Shown here: positions 36,799 through 44,494 of the stretch, piece by piece
How positions within the stretch are numbered: position 1 is the first letter of the stretch
Layout: the number at the start of each line of letters is the position of its first letter
Origin: Fluviicoccus keumensis
GTDB lineage: Bacteria; Pseudomonadota; Gammaproteobacteria; Pseudomonadales; Moraxellaceae
Direction of reading: 5' to 3'
Assembly (NCBI RefSeq): GCF_004217445.1
Contig: NZ_SHKX01000011.1
Span: forward strand, 431,260 to 495,259
DNA: 64,000 nucleotides
Program-made: the position numbers and the translations under genes
The notes under the pieces: model-generated
Databases searched by the model: none
Seen by the model: the letters and a program-made list of their open reading frames with translations, nothing else
Told to the model about the DNA's origin: nothing

Positions 36799-36810
36799 AG
36801 CTCCAGTGGT

Positions 36811-36839
36811 AAAAAGCGGGCCTTCGGGCCCGTTTTTTT
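36811..36839 (+). terminator. Intrinsic terminator of the suc cluster
   Basis: Stem CGGGCC / GGCCCG with loop TTCG (36817-36832), an A run before it and seven T after it. Confidence 0.92.
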
Positions 36840-37038
36840 ATGTCTGAAATCGGTGCAAACCAGAGTAATTTGCTAGGTTTTGCCTTGTTTTTGGTCACTT
36901 TTTTGGCATTTCCCCCGCCATTCGTCCGAAAATAATACACTTAATCTTTATATGCTTACAAAAAGTATGGTGTTTTCGCACAAAGGGGCATATATTCAAT
37001 CTTGAACATACAGTTTTTTCTGGAAGTTGGAGAAGTTT

Positions 37039-37650
37039 ATGCGTGCATTACCTTTGGTCGTCGCTCTGGGTCTGGTTGCTGGTTTTTCCAATGTTGCTGT
37101 TGCGGGTGACTCTCCTTGGACAGTCAAGGTTGGCGTCAGCCAAATCAAGCCGAAGAGTGACGGTGGCCTGCTGGCCGGTGTTGAAGTCAGTAAAGAAGTT
37201 AATCTGACTCCGGCGATCGAATACAAGTTCACTCCGAATATTGTGGGTGAAGTACTCTTGGCGCTGCCGTTTACGCATGATGTCACCTTGAACGGCGCGA
37301 AAGTGGGCGAGTTCAAACATTTGCCTCCGACCTTCACCGCCAAATACCTGTTTACCCCGGACGCCGCTTTCTCGCCGTATGTGGGACTGGGTCTGAACTA
37401 CACCAAGACTTGGGGTGAGGATACAACCGGGGCATTGGCAGGCAAGTCGCTGTCTGTTGGCGACAGCTTTGGTCTGGCGGCGACAGCCGGCGCCGAATAC
37501 CGTTTGCCAAACAGCCCGTGGGGCGTTGCGCTCGATATCCGTTACATCAAGATCAAGGCTGATGTTGACCTGAACGGCGCACCGCTGGGTTCCGGCAGTA
37601 TCAAGGTCGATCCCCTTGTGGTCGGCTTGAGTGCTGCCTACCACTACTAA
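37039..37650 (+). CDS. ompW: OmpW family outer-membrane protein
   Basis: A 203-residue protein with a signal peptide (1-22, cut after VAVA) and a small beta-barrel of eight expected strands with alternating residues, closing with an aromatic C-terminus (SAAYHY) as needed for BAM-dependent assembly. SPWTVKVGVSQIKPKSD at the mature N-terminus and the PYVGLGLNYT strand are typical of OmpW. The start at 37039 has GGAGA upstream; a TTG at 37027 is less likely. The AT-rich upstream region (36840-37038) suggests an active promoter that I could not place. Confidence 0.9.
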   Translation: MRALPLVVALGLVAGFSNVAVAGDSPWTVKVGVSQIKPKSDGGLLAGVEVSKEVNLTPAIEYKFTPNIVGEVLLALPFTHDVTLNGAKVGEFKHLPPTFTAKYLFTPDAAFSPYVGLGLNYTKTWGEDTTGALAGKSLSVGDSFGLAATAGAEYRLPNSPWGVALDIRYIKIKADVDLNGAPLGSGSIKVDPLVVGLSAAYHY

Positions 37651-37670
37651 TCCTTTAGTAGAGTCATAAA

Positions 37671-37698
37671 AAAGGCGACCATCAGGTCGCCTTTTTTA
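37671..37698. terminator. Bidirectional terminator between ompW and slyD
   Basis: Stem GGCGACC / GGTCGCC (37674-37680, 37685-37691), loop ATCA, A run on the left and T run on the right. Confidence 0.92.
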
Positions 37699-37712
37699 TT
37701 CCGGCTTCACCA

Positions 37713-38198
37713 TTAGTGGTGATGATGGCCGTCCGGACCGTGCACGTGGCCGTGAGCCAGTTCTTCCTCGGTGGCGGCGCGGATCGACATTACTTCCACA
37801 TCAAATGTCAGCTGCACACCGGCCAGGGGATGGTTACCGTCAATCGTGATTTCGTTGGGTTCGACGGCGGCCACGGTCACGACCTGGATGCCATGGTCGG
37901 TCTGGGCTTGGAAATGCATGCCGACTTCAATGTTATCGACACCGGCAAACATCTGGCGGGGAACAGTCTGCACCATCTGTGCATCATATTCGCCATAGCC
38001 GTCAGCTGGAGCCACGGTCACATTCAGCTTGTCGCCGATCGACTTGCCGGTCAGGGCGTTTTCCAGGCCGGGAATGATATCGCGGGCGCCGTGCAGGTAA
38101 ACGAGCGGCTCGCCACCGGCGGAGGTGTCAAGGACCGTACCTTTTTCGTCGGTCAGGGTGTAAGCGATAGCGACAACGCTGTTCTGGGCAATTTGCAT
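37713..38198 (-). CDS. slyD: FKBP-type peptidyl-prolyl isomerase SlyD
   Basis: A 161-residue chaperone and prolyl isomerase with an FKBP domain (1-70 and about 125-150) interrupted by the insert-in-flap domain. The C-terminus is a short His-rich metal-binding tail (HGHVHGPDGHHHH), which in E. coli SlyD delivers nickel; here it has no Cys. The start at 38198 (MQIAQNSVVAIAY) is the usual one; an upstream in-frame extension of 15 residues is unlikely. Confidence 0.94.
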   Translation of the reverse strand: MQIAQNSVVAIAYTLTDEKGTVLDTSAGGEPLVYLHGARDIIPGLENALTGKSIGDKLNVTVAPADGYGEYDAQMVQTVPRQMFAGVDNIEVGMHFQAQTDHGIQVVTVAAVEPNEITIDGNHPLAGVQLTFDVEVMSIRAATEEELAHGHVHGPDGHHHH

Positions 38199-38304
38199 GA
38201 TGTTACCTTGAGGGCCACAGGCCGGTTTGAAAGAGGCGGACATGATACTGCATCCGGAGGCTGACTGCGTAATGGTTTGTCAGCGCTCCGGACAGGGGCA
38301 GGGG

Positions 38305-39252
38305 TCAGGCGGGGAAACGTTCCATCATCCAGCCCAGCAAGTCGTAGCGGACTTCGCTGGCGTTGGTTTCGCTCAGCGTGCAGTGACGGGCTTCTTCGTA
38401 AAGACGAAGGGTCAGGTTGGCCTTGCCATCCTTTTTCAGGTGTTCCGCCAGCAGTTTCACCCCTTTGCCGTTCTGGCCCACCGGGTCACGGGTACCGGCA
38501 AAAACATAGACCGGCAGGTCCTTGCGCATGCGCGCCATCCGCGAAGGCGTATAAATGTCGGCAATAGTGGACAGCATGTCACGCCAGTAGGCGTTGGCCA
38601 TGCGGTAGCCGCACATCGGGTCGTTTACATACTTGTCGACATACGCCTCATCCCGCGACAGCCAGTCAAAATCGGTGCGGGGGTTCTTGAACGCCTTGCC
38701 GAACTTGCCGAAGGCCAAGCCGTGAATGATGTCGCTGCGGCCGTTCTTGCCGCCGCGCCAGTTTTCGATGCAGGCGATACGGCTGGCGATGCGGGCAAAC
38801 CAGGGGACCAGATAATCGGAGCCGGACAGGGCGAGGGCGCTGAGCCGGTCGGGATGATTCTGGGCAAACCACTGGCTGATGAATGAGCCCATGCTATGGG
38901 CCAGAATCATGTAGGGGACGCCGCTGTAGGTAGCGCGCACCCAGTTGTTGATCAGCAGCATGTCCTGCAGCAGCCCCGGCCAGTTTTGCAAGCGGTCAAC
39001 CGCGCCCAGGGCGTTCTGGTCGGCGACTGACAAGCCGTGGCAACGGTGATCGTGGGCGATGACGGTAAAGCCGTACTGGTTCAGGAACTGCGCCATGTCT
39101 TCATAATTGCCGCTGTGCTCCGCCATGCCGTGCACAACATGAACAATGGCGCGCGGGTTCGCGACCGGCCAATGACGTAGTGGAACCCTGTGTCCGTCCG
39201 GAGCGGGAAGATAAAGCAGGGCGGGCTCTTGGCTTAGGTGGGGGTTTTTCAT
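38305..39252 (-). CDS. Alpha/beta hydrolase, monoacylglycerol lipase/lysophospholipase type
   Basis: A 315-residue cytoplasmic protein of the serine aminopeptidase S33 (Hydrolase_4) group. Motifs: VHGMAEHSGNY (oxyanion, 40-50), HDHRCHGLS (68-75), nucleophile Ser120 in HSMGSF, an Asp in AGTRDPVG, and a His in EEARHCTL. The HG-x-x-E-H pattern and the HDxRGxGxS-like motif fit monoglyceride lipase and PldB-like lysophospholipases. It is divergent from the M61 peptidase, with only 44 bp between. Confidence 0.85.
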   Translation of the reverse strand: MKNPHLSQEPALLYLPAPDGHRVPLRHWPVANPRAIVHVVHGMAEHSGNYEDMAQFLNQYGFTVIAHDHRCHGLSVADQNALGAVDRLQNWPGLLQDMLLINNWVRATYSGVPYMILAHSMGSFISQWFAQNHPDRLSALALSGSDYLVPWFARIASRIACIENWRGGKNGRSDIIHGLAFGKFGKAFKNPRTDFDWLSRDEAYVDKYVNDPMCGYRMANAYWRDMLSTIADIYTPSRMARMRKDLPVYVFAGTRDPVGQNGKGVKLLAEHLKKDGKANLTLRLYEEARHCTLSETNASEVRYDLLGWMMERFPA

Positions 39253-39296
39253 TAGGCTGTGATCCTGGATCTTTTCAAAGCGGATAACCGATAACC

Positions 39297-41069
39297 ATGC
39301 GCGCTGCCTGCCACTACACAGTCAAGGCCCGTCATCCGGCCAGTCATTTTTTTCAGGTAACCCTGCATATACACCATCCGGACCCGCAGGGACAATTGGT
39401 TTGGCTGCCGAACTGGATCGTTGGCAGCTATATGATTCGCGATTTTGCGCGTCATATTGTCAGTTTAAGCGCTAGAAACGCGCAAGGCTTGTTTTTAAAT
39501 GTCAATAAGGTCGGGAAAAACCAATGGCTGATCGAACCGCACGACGGCGATATCCGGCTGGAATACGAAGTTTATGCCTGGGATTTGTCCGTTCGCGGCG
39601 CGCATCTGGACCAGAAGCACGGCTATTTCAACGGGCCCTGTCTGTTTCTGGCGGTCGGCGGGCAAGAAAAGCAGCCGGTGACCCTGCATCTGGAGCAGCC
39701 CGAAGGCGTGCAGGATTGGCGGGTGGCGACAGCGTTAAAACCGCGCGCCACGCTGGCCAGCGGCTTTGGTGAATACGAAGCGCCGGATTATGCCGCCTTG
39801 CTGGATTGCCCCGTGGAAATGGGTACTTTTGACGAGCTTTCCTTCACGGCCGAAAATGTGCCCCATCGCATGGTGCTGACGGGCCGTCACCGCGCCGACA
39901 AGTCCCGATTGGCGCGTGATCTGGAAAAGATCACATCGGCCTGTATCCGTTTCTGGGGGGACAGCGCGCCGTTCAGCGAATATCTTTTTCAGGTAATGAT
40001 CACTGCGAATGGATATGGTGGGCTGGAGCATGGCAACTCCACCAGCCTGCTGTGCTCGCGGGACGACTTGCCGCTGGCGATGGAGCCGGAGCGGCCCGGC
40101 GACAAATACCGGACTTTCCTCGGGCTGTGCAGCCATGAATATTTCCATGCCTGGCTGGTGAAGCGGATCAAGCCCGCCGTGTTGATGGAACCGGATCTGG
40201 AGCGGGAAAACTACACACCGCTGTTGTGGGTGTTCGAGGGCTTCACGTCTTACTATGACGATCTGATGCTGGCGCGTGCCGGAGTCATTTCGCCACAGGA
40301 TTATCTGGAGCTGCTGAGCCAGCAGATAACCCGTTATTTGAAGATGCCCGGCCGGCGTGTGCAGTCCGTGACCGAATCCAGTTTTGATGCCTGGACCAAG
40401 TATTACAAACCCGATGAAAACACGCCCAACAGCGTGGTCAGCTATTACATCAAGGGTTCGCTGATTGCGCTGTGTCTGGATCTGAGCCTGCGCGATCGCA
40501 CACATAACCGCGTGACGCTGGATACGGTGATGCGCCGCTTGTGGCTGGATTTCGGCAAGCCGGGTGTCGGGGTGGAGCCGGACTCGGTACAGCATCTGGT
40601 GGAAAGCCTGTCCGGACTGGACTGGAGCGGGGACTGGCGGGACTGGTTGCACGGAACGACCGATCTGCCCTTGAAACCGCTTCTGGAAGCGCGCGGGTTA
40701 ACTGTCACCCTGAAGGCGGACACGGGTGCTGTCGGACAGACCTGTGCCACGCTTGGCGTGCGCGGTCAGGGCGCGGAGGGCGGTTTCCAGATCCAGACTG
40801 TCTGGCGGGGCAGCGCAGCATCGATGGCCGGACTCTCGGCCGGAGATCTGATCATCGCCGTGGACGGTCTGAAAGTAGGCTCGCAACTGGAAAAAGTGAT
40901 TGCCACTTATGCGGTAGGTGATACTCTTTGCATCCACGCATTCCGCCGCGACGAACTGATGCAATTCGACGTTCGTCTGCAGGCCGCTCCCTTTGAAACA
41001 TGTGTGCTGACGATGCCGGCCGATGGCGAAGGCCATGACCGCGTCGTGCAGTGGATTCTGGACAAATAA
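39297..41069 (+). CDS. M61 family glycyl-type aminopeptidase with PDZ domain
   Basis: A 590-residue metallopeptidase. An N-terminal beta domain (1-180) precedes a thermolysin-like domain with GGLEH (241-245) and the zinc motif HEYFH (280-284), followed by the Glu ligand in the VFEGFTSYYDDL stretch. A PDZ domain covers about 480-560. This is the standard M61 layout (glycyl aminopeptidase). No signal peptide is evident. The start has little ribosome-site support but no better start exists. Confidence 0.9.
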   Translation: MRAACHYTVKARHPASHFFQVTLHIHHPDPQGQLVWLPNWIVGSYMIRDFARHIVSLSARNAQGLFLNVNKVGKNQWLIEPHDGDIRLEYEVYAWDLSVRGAHLDQKHGYFNGPCLFLAVGGQEKQPVTLHLEQPEGVQDWRVATALKPRATLASGFGEYEAPDYAALLDCPVEMGTFDELSFTAENVPHRMVLTGRHRADKSRLARDLEKITSACIRFWGDSAPFSEYLFQVMITANGYGGLEHGNSTSLLCSRDDLPLAMEPERPGDKYRTFLGLCSHEYFHAWLVKRIKPAVLMEPDLERENYTPLLWVFEGFTSYYDDLMLARAGVISPQDYLELLSQQITRYLKMPGRRVQSVTESSFDAWTKYYKPDENTPNSVVSYYIKGSLIALCLDLSLRDRTHNRVTLDTVMRRLWLDFGKPGVGVEPDSVQHLVESLSGLDWSGDWRDWLHGTTDLPLKPLLEARGLTVTLKADTGAVGQTCATLGVRGQGAEGGFQIQTVWRGSAASMAGLSAGDLIIAVDGLKVGSQLEKVIATYAVGDTLCIHAFRRDELMQFDVRLQAAPFETCVLTMPADGEGHDRVVQWILDK

Positions 41070-41088
41070 CCGAGACAGGAGCCCCCCG

Positions 41089-42750
41089 ATGGAACAGCCG
41101 GATTTCTGGAAAGACAAGTATCCCCAAGGCATCGCCCGCGAAATCAACGCCGAGGTCTATCCCACGATCATGCATCTGTTCAAGGATGCCTGCCGCAAGT
41201 ACGCCAATAAGCCGGCGTTCTCGAACATGGGCCGCACCCTGACTTTCGCCGAGCTGGACAAATACAGCGCCGCCGTCGCCACCTGGTTCCAGCAGAATAC
41301 CGACCTGCAGCCCGGCGACCGCGTGGCCGTGCAGATGCCCAATGTCCTTCAGTATCCCGTGGTGGTCTTCGGCATCCTGCGCGCCGGTCTGGTGGTGGTG
41401 AATACCAACCCGCTGTATACCGCCCGCGAAATGCAGCACCAGTTCAAGGACGCCGGCTGCAAGGCGCTGGTCGCGCTGGCCAATTTCGGCCATATGGTGG
41501 AAGAAGTGCTGCCGCAAACCGGCATCCGCTATCTGATCATGAGCGAAGTCGGCGACATGATGCCGCCGCTGAAGCGCCTGCTGGTCAATAACGTGGTCAA
41601 ATATGTGAAGAAGATGGTGCCGGACTATGACCTGCCTACCGCCATTCCCTTCACCCGCCTGCTGCGCGCCAATCCGCACAAGCTCAAGGATTACACGGCC
41701 AAGCCCGAGGATATTGCCTGCCTGCAATACACCGGCGGCACCACCGGCGTGTCCAAGGGCGCCGAGCTGACGCACCGCAGCATCACTTCGAACATGATGC
41801 AGACCCACGCCTTCCTCAGCACGGCGTTGCAGCCGGGCCGCGAAGTCATGATCTGCCCGCTGCCGCTTTACCACATCTTTGCCTTCGGTGTGTCCTGCAT
41901 CGGCATGGTCCTGGGCATGCACACGGTGCTGATCACCAATCCGCGCGACATTCCCGGCTTTGTGAAAGAGCTGAAGCAATGGGACTTCACCGCGATGATG
42001 GGCCTGAACACCCTGTTCGTGGCGCTGATGAACAACCCCGAGTTCCGCAAGATGAACTTCAACAAGCTGAAGCTGACCATCGCCGGCGGCATGGCGATGC
42101 AAACCGCTGTTGCCAACGACTGGGAAAAGCTGACGGGAAGCAAGGTTTGTGAAGGTTATGGCATGACCGAATCGTCACCCGTGATCACCATCAACCCGCC
42201 GACTGCCATCCAGATAGGCACCATTGGCGTACCGGTACCCAATACCGAAGTACGTATTGTCAATGACAACGGTGAAGACATGCCGTTGGGCGAAGCCGGT
42301 GAGTTGTGGGCACGTGGCCCGCAGGTGATGAAGGGCTACTGGCAGCGTCCGGAAGCCACGGCTGATACCGTCACCGCCGACGGTTGGCTGAAGACCGGCG
42401 ACGTGGCGGTAGTACAGCCTGACGGCTATATCCGCATTGTTGACCGCAAGAAGGACATGATTCTGGTGTCCGGCTTCAACGTCTATCCGAACGAGATTGA
42501 AGAAGTGGCCGTGCAGCATGCCGGTGTGCTGGAATGCGCTTGCGTGGGCATTCCTGATGCCAAGTCCGGTGAATCGGTGCGCCTGTTCGTGGTCAAGAAG
42601 GATGACAGCCTCACGGAAGAAGAGCTGATGATCCACATGAAGAACAACCTGACCGGCTACAAGGTGCCGCGGACGATTGTCTTCAAGACCGAGTTGCCGA
42701 AGTCGCCAGTGGGCAAGATCCTGCGTCGGGAATTACGCGACAAGGCTTGA
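41089..42750 (+). CDS. fadD: Long-chain fatty acid-CoA ligase
   Basis: A 553-residue adenylate-forming enzyme that activates fatty acids to acyl-CoA. The AMP-binding P-loop is YTGGTTGVSKGAELTH, the adenylate motif is GYGMTESSP, the hinge is DGWLKTGDVAVVQPDGYIRIVDRKKDMI, and the catalytic Lys lies in PKSPVGKILRREL near the end. Its start is 19 bases after the M61 gene with AGGAG upstream, so the two may be co-transcribed. Followed by a strong terminator. Confidence 0.95.
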   Translation: MEQPDFWKDKYPQGIAREINAEVYPTIMHLFKDACRKYANKPAFSNMGRTLTFAELDKYSAAVATWFQQNTDLQPGDRVAVQMPNVLQYPVVVFGILRAGLVVVNTNPLYTAREMQHQFKDAGCKALVALANFGHMVEEVLPQTGIRYLIMSEVGDMMPPLKRLLVNNVVKYVKKMVPDYDLPTAIPFTRLLRANPHKLKDYTAKPEDIACLQYTGGTTGVSKGAELTHRSITSNMMQTHAFLSTALQPGREVMICPLPLYHIFAFGVSCIGMVLGMHTVLITNPRDIPGFVKELKQWDFTAMMGLNTLFVALMNNPEFRKMNFNKLKLTIAGGMAMQTAVANDWEKLTGSKVCEGYGMTESSPVITINPPTAIQIGTIGVPVPNTEVRIVNDNGEDMPLGEAGELWARGPQVMKGYWQRPEATADTVTADGWLKTGDVAVVQPDGYIRIVDRKKDMILVSGFNVYPNEIEEVAVQHAGVLECACVGIPDAKSGESVRLFVVKKDDSLTEEELMIHMKNNLTGYKVPRTIVFKTELPKSPVGKILRRELRDKA

Positions 42751-42776
42751 AGCCGGCTTTGCCCGGTGGTCAAGCA

Positions 42777-42804
42777 TGCCTGTCCTCGGACAGGCATTTT
42801 TTTT
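42777..42804 (+). terminator. Intrinsic terminator after fadD
   Basis: Stem TGCCTGTC / GACAGGCA (42777-42784, 42789-42796), loop CTCG, then eight T. Confidence 0.93.
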
Positions 42805-42928
42805 GGATCGGCGGAGCCAATGGCAGGATCGTCGCCAACCGCGGTTGACCGGTTATGGGTTAGGATGGGATATGTCTTGGGAGGATCCGGATCCGGCCTG
42901 GGACGCATACTGATAAAGGGGTTTTGAG

Positions 42929-43174
42929 ATGAACAAGATCTATGCGGCGTGCGCGGCGCTGTTGCTGACGACGGCCGGTTGGGCCGCTCCCGGTCCGGCA
43001 AAGGATGCTTATGTCACGCCTTGCAAGGCGGATGCCCAGAAATTTTGCAGCGGCTTTACGCCGAGCCAGGGCTTGCGGAATTGCCTGAGGGAACATGTGA
43101 ATGAGCTTGATGGCCAATGCAAGGCGGCACTGGCAGAACCCGTGACGACGCCACCTCCCGCACCCAAACATTGA
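42929..43174 (+). CDS. Small secreted protein with a GLG1-type cysteine-rich repeat
   Basis: An 81-residue protein: signal peptide 1-19 (cut after GWAA), then one module with four cysteines in the spacing CKADAQKFC...NCLREH...C. This pattern is that of the cysteine-rich repeat first seen in Golgi glycoprotein GLG1 and found in small bacterial exported proteins. The C-terminus is Pro-rich. It has an AAAGGGG ribosome site. Its function is unknown; two disulfides in the periplasm are expected. Confidence 0.75.
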   Translation: MNKIYAACAALLLTTAGWAAPGPAKDAYVTPCKADAQKFCSGFTPSQGLRNCLREHVNELDGQCKAALAEPVTTPPPAPKH

Positions 43175-43175
43175 A

Positions 43176-43207
43176 GAACGAAGCCCGTCAACGGGCGGGC
43201 TTCGTTC
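43176..43207. terminator. Hairpin between convergent genes
   Basis: A perfect 12-bp stem GAACGAAGCCCG / CGGGCTTCGTTC with an 8-base loop starts next to the stop of the Cys-rich gene. No strong T run; likely ends both converging transcripts. Confidence 0.6.
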
Positions 43208-43214
43208 CGGGCAA

Positions 43215-43556
43215 TTACGCCTTTTTGACGAACTCGGACTTCAGCTTCATCGGGCCGATGCCGTCGATCTTGCAGTCGATGTCGTGGTCGCCGTCAACCA
43301 AGCGGATGTTCTTGACCTTGGTGCCGACCTTCACCACCAGCGACGTGCCCTTGACCTTGAGGTCCTTGATCACGGTGACGGAATCGCCGTCCTGCAACAG
43401 GTTGCCGTTGGCGTCCTTGATGATCCGGACGTCATCGCCGCCTTCGGCTACGGCATCCTTCGACCATTCATGGGCGCATTCCGAGCAGATGACCATGCCG
43501 CCGTCTTCGTAGGTGTATTCAGAGTTGCATTTGGGGCAATGGGGAAGATCGGACAT
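43215..43556 (-). CDS. yjdM: YjdM/PhnA family zinc-ribbon protein
   Basis: A 113-residue protein. The N-terminal zinc ribbon has Cys7, Cys10, Cys24 and Cys27 (CPKC...ICSEC); the rest is the SH3-like PhnA domain (GDSVTVIKDLKVKGTSLVVKVGTKVKNIRLVDGDHDIDCKI). Widespread and historically linked to alkylphosphonate use in E. coli, but its biochemical role is not settled. It appears monocistronic. Confidence 0.92.
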   Translation of the reverse strand: MSDLPHCPKCNSEYTYEDGGMVICSECAHEWSKDAVAEGGDDVRIIKDANGNLLQDGDSVTVIKDLKVKGTSLVVKVGTKVKNIRLVDGDHDIDCKIDGIGPMKLKSEFVKKA

Positions 43557-43635
43557 GGTCTGCGCCTGGATAGTGGGGGGAGTAAGGGGCGCAAGGGTAC
43601 AATAATAGCCCTGAAAAATAAATGGGTATGGCTTT

Positions 43636-43986
43636 TCAGAACACCATCACATGGTCTACCCGATACCGACCGTAGCGGTAGACCAGCACCATTTCCGCCA
43701 CAAAATCGCCCGGCGCCTTGGTAAAAGTTTGCCGCCAGACTATGGCGGCCGAGTCGGGACGCCTGAAGACGGCGACCGGTTCACGCGTAGCGAAGAAGCC
43801 CTTTTCAGCCTGATATTTGCGGCAGACATGGTCCAGATGTTCCGGGGTGACGATCGCCTTGGCGCGATCGGTGAAGTCGCGGACATGGGCCTCGTGATCA
43901 ATGCGGGTGGAGGCGTCCATCAGGTTGTCCATGATGGGATTGGCGATGGCCAGGATTTCAGCATCGGACAGGGTCTGGAAGTTCAT
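43636..43986 (-). CDS. Conserved small protein of unknown function
   Basis: A 116-residue cytoplasmic protein. The first half is helical (LSDAEILAIANPIMDNLMDAS...HVRDFTDRAKAIV), the second half predicted beta (VAVFRR...AIVWRQTFTK...DFVAEMVLVYRYGRYRVDHVMVF). The layout is reminiscent of NTF2-like folds, but no motif settles this. The start at 43986 matches a coding start; an 18-residue upstream extension is weak. Divergent from the FKBP gene. Confidence 0.6.
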   Translation of the reverse strand: MNFQTLSDAEILAIANPIMDNLMDASTRIDHEAHVRDFTDRAKAIVTPEHLDHVCRKYQAEKGFFATREPVAVFRRPDSAAIVWRQTFTKAPGDFVAEMVLVYRYGRYRVDHVMVF

Positions 43987-44021
43987 GGGCACACGGCTAA
44001 ATCGGAAAAGTATTCCCGAAA

Positions 44022-44089
44022 GATAGCAATCCGAGTGCATCCGCGATAGCTATCGGGGTAAATTCCGGCCTTTCCCTATAACTGATAGC
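44022..44089. promoter_or_regulatory. Three GATAGC copies and a 12-bp palindrome in a divergent promoter region
   Basis: GATAGC occurs at 44022-44027, 44045-44050 and 44084-44089. The middle copy is part of the perfect palindrome CGATAGCTATCG (44044-44055). All lie between divergent genes (43986 and 44101), so they may be binding sites for a regulator. No regulator gene is adjacent. Confidence 0.35.
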
Positions 44090-44100
44090 GAGCGTGCAAG

Positions 44101-44442
44101 ATGAGCAATGAACTGGTGATCACCGACATCGTGGTTGGCGAAGGCAAGGAATGCGTTAAAGGCGCGCTGATTACGGCGCATTACACCGGCTGGCTGCTGG
44201 ATGGCACCAAGTTTGACTCCTCGGTGGATCGCGGCCAGCCGTTCCAGTGCGTGATCGGCACCGGCCGCGTGATCCAGGGCTGGGATCAGGGCATGATGGG
44301 CATGAAGGTGGGCGGCAAGCGCAAGCTGACGGTGCCCTCGCATCTGGCCTATGGTGCGCGGCAGATGGGGCCGTTGATCAAGCCGAATTCGGATCTGGTG
44401 TTCGAGATTGAATTGCTGGACGTGAAGACGCGCGATGAGTGA
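44101..44442 (+). CDS. FKBP-type peptidyl-prolyl cis-trans isomerase
   Basis: A 113-residue single-domain FKBP without signal peptide. Conserved active-site stretches are HYTGWLLDGTKFDSS, FQCVIGTGRVIQGWDQGMMGMKVGGKRKLTVPSHLAYG and DLVFEIELLDV. It is the short cytoplasmic type common in betaproteobacteria and is the second FKBP of the window, besides SlyD. Directly upstream of hrpA, with 52 bp between. Confidence 0.94.
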   Translation: MSNELVITDIVVGEGKECVKGALITAHYTGWLLDGTKFDSSVDRGQPFQCVIGTGRVIQGWDQGMMGMKVGGKRKLTVPSHLAYGARQMGPLIKPNSDLVFEIELLDVKTRDE

Positions 44443-44494
44443 GGCGGTTTCCGCTAAACTACGCGCCCGTTTCCGTCCCTGTTGAACTGTCCCC

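Noticed and set aside
36995..37006. TTCAATCTTGAA palindrome upstream of ompW as an FNR site
   Set aside because: It does not fit the FNR consensus TTGAT-N4-ATCAA, so anaerobic control cannot be claimed.
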